Positions 15,105-21,609 of a stretch of 37,287 nucleotides of DNA are shown here, piece by piece. Where the stretch lies: contig PWDX01000049.1 of NCBI GenBank assembly GCA_003553245.1, positions 1-37,287 on the forward strand, in the 5' to 3' direction. The position numbers were made by a program, and so were the translations under genes. The first letter of the stretch is position 1. Each line of letters begins with the position of its first letter. A model generated the notes under the pieces. The model was not told the origin of the DNA and did no database searches. It saw only the letters and a program-made list of their open reading frames with translations. The DNA comes from Phycisphaerae bacterium. GTDB lineage: Bacteria > Planctomycetota > Phycisphaerae > Sedimentisphaerales > Anaerobacaceae.

Positions 15105-15941
15105 ATGGCTCAAGCGTTACACGAAAAAGACATTTATCTGCCGCTGCCGGCAACAATCCAAAAGACCAGGATGATGAATGGTACTGAGCTTTATATGCAT
15201 ATTACCATGGATGACCAGCAGATGGATTATGAGCCCGGCCAGTTCGTACAGGTTTCTGTTCCCGGCCTCGGCGAAGCCCCGATTTCAATTAGCTCAAGCC
15301 CGACACAAGGCGAAGGCTTCGAGCTTGTTATCCGAAAAGCGGGCAATGTTACCGGCGCCATACATGATATGAAAAAAGGCGACAAACTTGGTATTCGTGG
15401 ACCTTTCGGTACAAAATACCCTTACGAGTCCACAAAGGGTAAAGACCTTGTCTTCATCTGCGGCGGTATCGGCCTTGTCCCTCAGAGGTCATTCATAAAA
15501 TATGTACTGGATAACCGTGATGATTACGGACACCTTACAGTATTGATGGGAACAAAATGTCATAGCCAGCGGTTTTTCCATTCCGAGCTTGCTGCATGGA
15601 AAAAGCGTGACGACATTCATCTGCTGGAGACAGTTGACGAAGCGGATGACTGCTGGACAGGTAATGTCGGCGTTGTTACGACACTTATTCCTAAAATAGA
15701 ATCGGAACTTCCAAACTCGGAAATAATGATTTGCGGCCCGCCTGTTATGTATAAATTTGTACTGATGGCGATGGAAGAAGATGATGTTCCACATGACCAG
15801 ATATGGCTCAATCTCGAACGCAAGATGAACTGCGGTGTCGGCAAATGCGGGCACTGCCAGATAAACCAATTCTATGTATGTATGGATGGACCGGTATTTC
15901 GATACAGTGATTTGGGCGTAGCCCCGGAGGCAATTTCATAA
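15105..15941 (+). CDS. hydG: [NiFe] hydrogenase/sulfhydrogenase gamma subunit, FAD/NAD(P)H reductase
   Basis: A 278-residue ferredoxin-NADP+ reductase-type subunit that exchanges electrons with NAD(P)H. PISISSSPTQ is the flavin-binding motif, LVFICGGIGLVPQRSFIKYV begins the nucleotide-binding domain, and MICGPPVMYKFVLMAM closes it. Near the C terminus NCGVGKCGHCQINQFYVCMDG supplies four cysteines for a [2Fe-2S] cluster. AAGGAGG lies seven bases before the ATG. Its stop overlaps the next gene's ATG (TAATG), so the two are coupled. It is unrelated to the FeFe-hydrogenase maturase that is also called HydG. Confidence 0.9.
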   Translation: MAQALHEKDIYLPLPATIQKTRMMNGTELYMHITMDDQQMDYEPGQFVQVSVPGLGEAPISISSSPTQGEGFELVIRKAGNVTGAIHDMKKGDKLGIRGPFGTKYPYESTKGKDLVFICGGIGLVPQRSFIKYVLDNRDDYGHLTVLMGTKCHSQRFFHSELAAWKKRDDIHLLETVDEADDCWTGNVGVVTTLIPKIESELPNSEIMICGPPVMYKFVLMAMEEDDVPHDQIWLNLERKMNCGVGKCGHCQINQFYVCMDGPVFRYSDLGVAPEAIS

Positions 15942-16690
15942 TGAGTAAACCAAGAGTAGCGATTTTTGACTTCGCCTGCTGCGAAGGCTGCCAGCTCCAG
16001 ATTGTGAACTTCGAGGAAGGGATTCTTGATTTGATTGGTGCGGTGGACCTCGTTGAGTGGCGCGAAGGTATGAGCGAACAAAGTCACGAATACGACATAG
16101 CCATTGTTGAAGGTTCAATCACAAGGCCTGAAGATGAAGAAAGGCTTCAGGTTATACGCAGCAGGGCCAGGGTGCTTATCGCACTTGGCGCCTGTGCCAC
16201 AACCGGCGGCGTGAACAAACTAAAAAATAACTTTGACCTTCCTGAGGTTTCGCAGTGTGTTTATGGTGAAGATTCAAAACGGCCGCATCTGAAAGCATAC
16301 CCAACAAAGGCAGCTGACGAGGTGGTAAAGGTTGATTACTATGTTCACGGCTGCCCGATACATCGGCCTGAGTTGACCTATATACTAAGGTGTTTGCTTC
16401 TGGGCAAAAGACCCGACATACCTCAATATCCGGTCTGCGTCGAGTGCAAAGCAAGCGGCAATCCATGCCTTTGGGACTATGGAGAGGTATGTCTTGGTCC
16501 TATTATAAGGGCAGGCTGCGGATCGAGGTGCCCAAGCAAAGGGTTCAGATGTTTCGGCTGTCGCGGTTATGTTGATGATCCGAATGTTGAAGCAGCAAAA
16601 GAAGTCATAGATAAACATAATCTCAGCGTCGAAGACCTGAAGAGTAAAATGGTATTATTTGGCAGTAAACAGGGGCCTACCAATGAGTAA
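15941..16690 (+). CDS. hydD: [NiFe] hydrogenase/sulfhydrogenase delta (small) subunit
   Basis: A 249-residue small subunit that carries the electron relay beside the NiFe site. FDFACCEGCQLQIVNFEE opens it with the proximal-cluster cysteines, and GACATTGGV and YYVHGCPIHRPE complete that cluster. The C-terminal CVECKASGNPCLWDYGEVC and RCPSKGFRCFGCRGY hold the medial and distal clusters. There is no twin-arginine signal, so the enzyme is cytoplasmic, as expected for group 3. It begins one base inside the end of hydG and overlaps hydA by eight bases, which fits stoichiometric translation. Confidence 0.93.
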   Translation: MSKPRVAIFDFACCEGCQLQIVNFEEGILDLIGAVDLVEWREGMSEQSHEYDIAIVEGSITRPEDEERLQVIRSRARVLIALGACATTGGVNKLKNNFDLPEVSQCVYGEDSKRPHLKAYPTKAADEVVKVDYYVHGCPIHRPELTYILRCLLLGKRPDIPQYPVCVECKASGNPCLWDYGEVCLGPIIRAGCGSRCPSKGFRCFGCRGYVDDPNVEAAKEVIDKHNLSVEDLKSKMVLFGSKQGPTNE

Positions 16691-17984
16691 AGTCAATATA
16701 AATGTGCATCATATAACAAGAGTCGAAGGACACGGAAACATTGTCTTGAACGCCGAAAACGGCAAAATAGAAAAGCTTCAGTGGCAGGTGCCCGAAGCTC
16801 CACGCTTTTTTGAAGCGATGGTGCGGGGCAGGCACTACAGCGATATTCAGCTTATTGTCAGCAGAATCTGCGGTATATGTTCCATAAGCCATTCGCTGGC
16901 TGCAATTAAGGCTGTCGAAAAAGCTTTGCGCATAAATGTTTCCGAACAGACGGACAAGCTGCGCAATCTTATGCACTACTCCGAACATATGCAAAGCCAT
17001 AGCCTGCATATCGGATACCTGGCCGTGCCGGACTTTTTCGGTGCCCCGTCGGTTGTGCCGTTGGTGGCCAAAGCCCCCGAAGCGGTAAAGAAAATTATCA
17101 AGGTTCATCGAATTGCTAACACTTGGTCGGAAATAACTGCCGGCAGGCCGACCCATCCGAACACTATAATACCGGGCGGGTTCGCGAGCATACCAACGGA
17201 AAAACAGCTGCTCGAACTGAAGGACCAGGTAGAAGAAGCTCATAAAGAGCTGCACGATATAGCTCAGGTTGTCCTTTCTGTTGCTGAGAATATTCCCGAC
17301 TTCCAGCGCGATACCGAATATGTTTCACTGGCGACAATTCCGCCCAGCTACACTCTGTATCACGGCAACATTACTTCTACGGACAACAACGGCAAGTCCG
17401 TGTCTGTCAGTGAATGGCAGGATGTCGCGAATGAATATGTAATTGACCAGTCAACAGCGAAATGGACAAAATGGAACCGTGACGCTTATGCCGTAGGCGC
17501 ATTGGCGAGGTTCAACAACAATGCTGATCATCTTACCGATGGCGCGAAAGCGGTGGCCAAAATGTTCGGTCTGGAAAAAGGCTGCTGCAATCCATATTTC
17601 AATACTATCGCCCAGCTTGTGGAGACAGTCCATATCTGTGAGTCCAGCCTTGAGCTCATTGATGAAATTCTTACAAAGGGCTTAAAACCTGAAAAGGTAA
17701 ATACAAAACCTCGTCCCGGCAAAGGTGACGGTGCGGTTGAAGCGCCCCGCGGAATACTCTTCCACCAGTACGAATTTGACAGCAAGGGCAATTGTGTCGC
17801 GGCTGATATCTGCATCCCGACGAACCAAAACCATGCCAATATCCAGCTTGATTTCGAGAAGCTCGTTCCCGAAATACTCGATGAAAGCCAGGATGACATC
17901 AGGCAAAAACTGGAAATGCTCGTACGGGCTTATGATCCCTGTATTTCCTGCTCAACTCATATGCTCGATGTTAAATTTGTATAG
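16683..17984 (+). CDS. hydA: [NiFe] hydrogenase/sulfhydrogenase alpha (large, catalytic) subunit
   Basis: A 433-residue large subunit with the active-site ligands. ITRVEGHGNI is the N-terminal motif, RICGICSISHS the L1 motif (Cys63 and Cys66) and DPCISCSTH the L2 motif (Cys420 and Cys423). The protein ends MLDVKFV after His426, the peptide that a maturation protease removes after nickel insertion. A TTG at 16659 opens a longer frame, but AGGGG lies seven bases before the ATG at 16683. The cluster of subunits with an NAD(P)H reductase points to group 3b (H2 plus NADP+ interconversion, possibly sulfur reduction). Group placement is inference until a tree is made. No hypABCDEF genes are in the window. 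Confidence 0.93.
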   Translation: MSKVNINVHHITRVEGHGNIVLNAENGKIEKLQWQVPEAPRFFEAMVRGRHYSDIQLIVSRICGICSISHSLAAIKAVEKALRINVSEQTDKLRNLMHYSEHMQSHSLHIGYLAVPDFFGAPSVVPLVAKAPEAVKKIIKVHRIANTWSEITAGRPTHPNTIIPGGFASIPTEKQLLELKDQVEEAHKELHDIAQVVLSVAENIPDFQRDTEYVSLATIPPSYTLYHGNITSTDNNGKSVSVSEWQDVANEYVIDQSTAKWTKWNRDAYAVGALARFNNNADHLTDGAKAVAKMFGLEKGCCNPYFNTIAQLVETVHICESSLELIDEILTKGLKPEKVNTKPRPGKGDGAVEAPRGILFHQYEFDSKGNCVAADICIPTNQNHANIQLDFEKLVPEILDESQDDIRQKLEMLVRAYDPCISCSTHMLDVKFV

Positions 17985-18004
17985 TCTCAGACACTGGAAT
18001 ATTC

Positions 18005-18038
18005 AAAGCCCCTGCCGGATAAGGTCGGGGCTTTTTTT
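18005..18038 (+). terminator. terminator between hydA and the maturation protease
   Basis: AAAGCCCC (18005-18012) pairs with GGGGCTTT (18027-18034), with inner GCC/GGT pairing, and is followed by a run of seven T. It should end or attenuate most hydrogenase transcripts. The downstream protease gene starts only 15 bases later, so it would be made at lower levels by read-through. Confidence 0.85.
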
Positions 18039-18052
18039 ACAGGTGATGATAA

Positions 18053-18526
18053 ATGGATAGCACAGGCGGCAAAAAAACAATTGTTCTGGGCTTGGGTAAC
18101 CCGCTGATGGGCGACGAAGGCATCGGCCAGGCTGTAATCAAAAAACTGCAAACCAGGCAGACAGAATTTCCTAATGCAGAATTTGTTGACGCCGGAACCG
18201 GCGGGATGAACATTCTCCATCTTATCGCCGGTAAAGACAAGGCTGTAATTATCGACTGCGCACTCATGCAAACCGCTCCCGGCACAATAAAAAGGTTTAC
18301 TCCCGAGCAGGTGCAAAGCGTAAAAAAGCTCACTCACCGTTCACTGCACGAAGCCGATATACTCAAAGTCATCGACTTGGCAGGACAGCTTGGCCAGTGT
18401 CCTGATGAAATTGTTTTTTTCGGCATCGAACCGCAGGCACTAGAACTCCGGGAGAAATTAAGCCCCGCACTTAACGACCGACTGGACGAATACGCCGAGC
18501 AGGTTGCTAAAGAGCTTTGCCGCTGA
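18053..18526 (+). CDS. hydrogenase maturation endopeptidase (HycI/HybD family)
   Basis: A 157-residue nickel-dependent endopeptidase that trims the C terminus of the hydrogenase large subunit. VLGLGNPLMGDEGIG is the family signature, with Glu22 as a probable nickel ligand. VDAGTGGM and AVIIDCALM follow (second acidic ligand), then HRSLHEADIL (His ligand) and FFGIEPQ. The target here is presumably HydA in the preceding operon, cutting after its L2 histidine. AGGTGA precedes the ATG. The gene is separated from hydA by a strong terminator. Confidence 0.92.
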   Translation: MDSTGGKKTIVLGLGNPLMGDEGIGQAVIKKLQTRQTEFPNAEFVDAGTGGMNILHLIAGKDKAVIIDCALMQTAPGTIKRFTPEQVQSVKKLTHRSLHEADILKVIDLAGQLGQCPDEIVFFGIEPQALELREKLSPALNDRLDEYAEQVAKELCR

Positions 18527-18560
18527 ATCAACCTCTGCCGATGGATTTCATATACCGCTA

Positions 18561-18653
18561 CAGGGCAATCAAATGAAATATTCCTTTAGATGGTTTTACC
18601 TTTAACATTTTTGCTTTTTCTCAACAACCTACAACTCTCATGCGATTGCCCTG
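18561..18653. repeat. imperfect inverted repeat next to the uvrC fragment
   Basis: CAGGGCAATC (18561-18570) is repeated inverted at 18644-18653, and the match extends to 13 of 15 bases. The copies enclose 73 AT-rich bases with no gene. The right copy ends eight bases before the duplicated uvrC fragment, so both may mark one old rearrangement. Confidence 0.45.
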
Positions 18654-18660
18654 GCTAATA

Positions 18661-18723
18661 TCCCAACATTCTTTTGTTTCTCGGCAGTTTATGGTAGTGT
18701 TGTGCGAAGCGGTGGGCTTCGTC
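18661..18723 (-). pseudogene. duplicated fragment of the uvrC 3' end
   Basis: This 63-base stretch matches 19939-20001, the 3' end of the intact uvrC, at 61 of 63 positions. Read leftward it still encodes DEAHRFAQHYHKLPRNKRML, with one substitution against uvrC, and then meets a stop two codons later. It is a remnant and not a gene. Together with the intact copy it brackets the DUF21 gene in direct orientation. Confidence 0.85.
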
Positions 18724-18823
18724 GCTCATCATAATGTTGCGAACTTTGGCTTGACACTTCTTTCGTTAACACAATTGCTTAACGAGGACGAGCATTTTTT
18801 TGTTTTACAGGAGTATATCTGTT

Positions 18824-19843
18824 ATGGCTCTGATTAACTGGATTGGCATTTTTTTCTGTTTGTCGCAATCAGCCATGCTTTCGGGTCTTAATTTGGCGCT
18901 GTTCTCACTCAGCAAGCTGGAATTGAATGTTGAGGCTAAAAAGCAAAACTCGGGTGCGAAACATATTCTTTACTTCCGGGAAAATGCGAATTTTGCCCTG
19001 GTTACTATTCTCTGGGGTAATGTAGGCGTAAATGTATTGCTTGCGCTGTTATCCGGCTCTGTATTAAGCGGACTCGGCGCGTTCTTCTTTTCGACCGTTG
19101 TAATAACCGTATTTGCTGAAATTATTCCACAGGCCTGGTTTTCACGCCAGGCTCTTCGGGTGGTCCCCGTACTGTCGCCAATACTACGCTTTTACCAGAT
19201 CATCCTATACCCCATCGCCCGTCCTACTGCTTGGATATTGAATAGTTGGCTGGGCGGAGAAGAGATACGCTATTTTCGAGAGCGGGACCTTCGATGGGTG
19301 ATCAAATTCCATATGGAAGCATCCGAAAACGAAATTGAACGGATGGAGGGTCAGGGCGCATTAAACTTTCTGGATATCGATGATGTGCCTTTGTTTGAAG
19401 AAGGCCAAAGTGTTGATCTGGAAAGCATAATACAAGTTGAGTTTGACGGTGATCGAGCTTTGTTCCCCGAGATAGTACCCAGTATTGAAGACGAGTTACT
19501 GCAGAAGATTAATAGATCAGGTAAGAGCTGGGTAATAATCGTTGATCCTGGAAATGAACCGAGGCTTGCTTTAAATGCGAATAGCTTCCTCAGAGAAGCT
19601 TTGTTTGGGCCTTATGGTTTCAATCCATACAGGCACTGCCATAAGCCGATTATTGTCCGAGATGAAAACAAGAAACTTGGTGATTTGATCCCGCGTTTTC
19701 GAGTAAGCTCCCGCAATGTCGGCGATGATATTGTGGAGGATGATGTGATCTTGCTGTGGTCCAGTCAGAGGCGTATCATTACAGGCACTGATATAATAGG
19801 TCGCTTGCTGCGCGATATAGCACGCCCTGTAACAGCCGCTTAG
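18824..19843 (+). CDS. CNNM/DUF21-domain membrane protein (CorC/HlyC-like ion transporter)
   Basis: A 339-residue protein. The N-terminal half is a DUF21/CNNM transmembrane domain: AMLSGLNLALFSLSKLEL matches the usual start (GLFSGLNLALLS), followed by two or three more hydrophobic helices and FAEIIPQAWFSRQAL (family E-I-I-P-Q-A). The C-terminal half looks like a diverged CBS pair (EDELLQKINRSGKSWVIIVD and IITGTDIIGRLLRDI). The family is linked to Mg2+/Co2+ export. AGGAG lies ten bases before the ATG at 18824; a TTG at 18800 is less likely. The gene is flanked by the two copies of the uvrC tail and so appears to be an insertion at this site. A TTGACA at 18751 lacks a good -10. Confidence 0.8.
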   Translation: MALINWIGIFFCLSQSAMLSGLNLALFSLSKLELNVEAKKQNSGAKHILYFRENANFALVTILWGNVGVNVLLALLSGSVLSGLGAFFFSTVVITVFAEIIPQAWFSRQALRVVPVLSPILRFYQIILYPIARPTAWILNSWLGGEEIRYFRERDLRWVIKFHMEASENEIERMEGQGALNFLDIDDVPLFEEGQSVDLESIIQVEFDGDRALFPEIVPSIEDELLQKINRSGKSWVIIVDPGNEPRLALNANSFLREALFGPYGFNPYRHCHKPIIVRDENKKLGDLIPRFRVSSRNVGDDIVEDDVILLWSSQRRIITGTDIIGRLLRDIARPVTAA

Positions 19844-19932
19844 AATTAGATATGAAAGATAGCTTTTAACAAAAACCAAGCTTGGATAGTGATCACCATA
19901 AGGACAGCAAAAGCCTGTTATAACTTTATACA

Positions 19933-21267
19933 TTACTCTCCCAGCATTCTTTTGTTTCTCAGCAGTTTATGGTAGTGTTGTGCGAAGCGGTGGGCTTCGT
20001 CTCGGACATATTGCAGCAGTTTTCTTGCCGGGTTGGCCGGTGATAGCTTTATGGGTGTTTCTCTTCCTTTGAGGTAGATATCCTCTTGTTTTTTGGCGAT
20101 TGCTGCAAGGTTGACAAAGGGTGCGTCCATTTCTTTCAGAGCAGCTTCTGCAGCGTGAAGCTGGCCCAGTCCGCCGTCAATTAATATAAGCCCCGGCCAA
20201 AGTTCCTCGCCTTTAATGGCGTATTTATAGCGGCGTTTAACGACCTCGGCAATCATCGCGTAATCATCGATGCCATCGACGGTTTTAATCCTGAATCGAC
20301 GATAGCCTTCTTTGAACGGTCTGCCGTCGATAAATTTGACCAGTGAGCCCACGGCGTCGGTGCCGCTGATATGCGCGATGTCGATACCCTCGATCGTCCG
20401 TATCGGCTGTTCGGACCGCAGCATTTTTGTCAGTCTCTCAAGCGCCTCTGTCGGGTCGGCGGCGAATACTTCCGGCTGGACATGCTCCGAGGGCGTTCCC
20501 CGCCGGTCGAGCCTTTCAATAAGGCCGATGCGGTCGCGATACATCGCCGCTTTTTCATATTTACGCTCGGCGGCGGCTTCTTCCATCTGCTGCTTTAATT
20601 GCCGCAGGATTTTGCTGCGTTTTGATTTAAGGAAACTGACCAGATCGGAAATGATTTTTTTATAGTCTTTCTGGCTTATGTTGTCGGCACAAGGAGCGGT
20701 GCAGCGCTTTATGCTGTAGAGCAGACAAGGCCGAAAAAACCGCCTCTTCGGGTCGTCTTTGCGGATGTCCAGGTTGCAGGTGCGAAATTTGAAAATCTGC
20801 TGAAGCAGCACCAGCAGCGGCCTCAGGTCTTTGGCGTTTGTAAACGGCCCGAACAGCCGTGCCCCTTTGCGCGGCTTGCGGGTAATATAAACGCCGGGAA
20901 AGTCATCTCGAGTGGTTATTTCCAGATAAGGAAAGCTCTTGTCGTCTGCCAGTGCGGTGTTGTAGGGCGGTTTTATGTCCTTTATCAGACGGGCTTCCTG
21001 CAGGACGGCATCCACTTCACTTTTGGCTTCGATGAAATCGATCGAGTGGATTTTGTTCAGCATCTCGGCAATTTTTGGCCCGCGGCTGGCCGCTACATCG
21101 GCAGAGGGCTGGAAATAACTGGCGGCTCTGCTTCGCAGACTCTTAGCCTTGCCGATATAAAGCACCTTGTCCCGTGCGTTTTTCATAACATAAAGGCCCG
21201 GCCCGGTCGGGAAAGCTTTTATCTGCTCTCGGATATTTTCAAGTCTGTCGTTGTCCTGCGATTGCAT
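19933..21267 (-). CDS. uvrC: UvrC-type excinuclease subunit without HhH domains
   Basis: A 444-residue nucleotide-excision-repair nuclease. The N terminus GPGLYVMKNARDKVLYIGKA is the GIY-YIG domain for the 3' incision. A UVR motif (LKQQMEEAAAERKYEKAAMY) contacts UvrB. The RNase H-like domain for the 5' incision keeps its Asp, Asp and His in EGIDIAHISG, LILIDGGLGQ and RDEAHRFAQHYH. The protein stops soon after that His, whereas full-length UvrC (about 600 residues) continues into two helix-hairpin-helix motifs. So this is a short variant. Its 3' end is the source or copy of the fragment at 18661-18723. A weak purine stretch precedes the ATG. Confidence 0.9.
   Translation of the reverse strand: MQSQDNDRLENIREQIKAFPTGPGLYVMKNARDKVLYIGKAKSLRSRAASYFQPSADVAASRGPKIAEMLNKIHSIDFIEAKSEVDAVLQEARLIKDIKPPYNTALADDKSFPYLEITTRDDFPGVYITRKPRKGARLFGPFTNAKDLRPLLVLLQQIFKFRTCNLDIRKDDPKRRFFRPCLLYSIKRCTAPCADNISQKDYKKIISDLVSFLKSKRSKILRQLKQQMEEAAAERKYEKAAMYRDRIGLIERLDRRGTPSEHVQPEVFAADPTEALERLTKMLRSEQPIRTIEGIDIAHISGTDAVGSLVKFIDGRPFKEGYRRFRIKTVDGIDDYAMIAEVVKRRYKYAIKGEELWPGLILIDGGLGQLHAAEAALKEMDAPFVNLAAIAKKQEDIYLKGRETPIKLSPANPARKLLQYVRDEAHRFAQHYHKLLRNKRMLGE
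19939..20001 (+). repeat. direct repeat, intact copy within uvrC
   Basis: This segment is 61/63 identical to 18661-18723 in the same orientation. Here it is the true 3' end of uvrC; the other copy lies 1,278 bases away on the far side of the DUF21 gene. Confidence 0.85.
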
Positions 21268-21316
21268 ACTTTCTTTACTTAAATGAATGAAAAGTCAGTA
21301 TTTGTCTCAGAAAATA

Positions 21317-21345
21317 TTTATAGTATTGTAGTTATACAGGTTCAA
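21317..21345 (-). promoter_or_regulatory. promoter for uvrC
   Basis: On the minus strand TTGAAC (21340-21345) and TATAAA (21317-21322) are 17 bases apart. The leader to the ATG at 21267 would be about 43 bases. Confidence 0.5.
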
Positions 21346-21497
21346 AGGAAAAGTGGTTTTTATTTACTGACAGGCTTCAAGTCAAAGGAGGATCAAGGCG
21401 GGATATTTTTATAAAAAATTTCTTTGCTCTATATCTCGAACAGCAAAGGGATTAGGCAATTGGCGGTGTCACTGTGCGGGTTTTTCTGAAAAATGGT

Positions 21498-21525
21498 TTG
21501 ACGGCTTTCAAAAAACACCTATGAT
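21498..21525 (+). promoter_or_regulatory. promoter candidate for nrdJ
   Basis: TTGACG (21498-21503) and TATGAT (21520-21525) are 16 bases apart, each with one mismatch. The NrdR-like boxes would lie just downstream of its start. A second candidate, TTGAAA (21525-21530) with TATAGC (21548-21553), would place the first box on the -10. Confidence 0.45.
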
Positions 21526-21539
21526 TGAAAAATGATTCG

Positions 21540-21586
21540 CACCAAGATATAGCTTTATGCGTAGTAATAATTACTATATGTAGTAT
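21540..21586 (+). promoter_or_regulatory. pair of NrdR-box-like sites upstream of nrdJ
   Basis: The NrdR box consensus core is CwATATATwG. CAAGATATAG (21543-21552) and CTATATGTAG (21574-21583) each match nine of ten positions, and their starts are exactly 31 bases apart. Natural NrdR boxes usually occur in pairs about 31-32 bases apart, three helical turns, upstream of ribonucleotide reductase genes. Location, spacing and sequence agree. The outer flanks of the first box are poor matches. Confidence 0.6.
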
Positions 21587-21609
21587 ATTTATACCGAGGA
21601 GTCGTTATT

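Larger units (their letters stand above)
21268..21609. other. divergent intergenic region between uvrC and nrdJ
   Basis: This 342-base gap contains the uvrC promoter, an isolated hairpin (CTTTGCT at 21422-21428 with AGCAAAG at 21442-21448), one or two nrdJ promoter candidates and a pair of NrdR-like boxes. I looked for a cobalamin riboswitch because nrdJ is B12-dependent, but no complete B12 box and core could be recognised. Confidence 0.5.

Noticed and set aside
15105-15941. Reading hydG here as the FeFe-hydrogenase maturase HydG
   Set aside because: The protein is a flavin/NAD(P)H reductase with a [2Fe-2S] tail and no radical SAM motif; it is the sulfhydrogenase gamma subunit.
18764-18800. 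Terminator-like CGTTAA/TTAACG inverted repeat followed by a T-run
   Set aside because: About ten bases separate the stem from the T-run and the stem is AT-rich, so it does not meet the form of a rho-independent terminator.
21330-21500. Possible cobalamin riboswitch upstream of the B12-dependent nrdJ
   Set aside because: A CACTGTGCGGG word recalls part of the riboswitch core, but I could not find a complete B12 box or the conserved flanking core in the right order.
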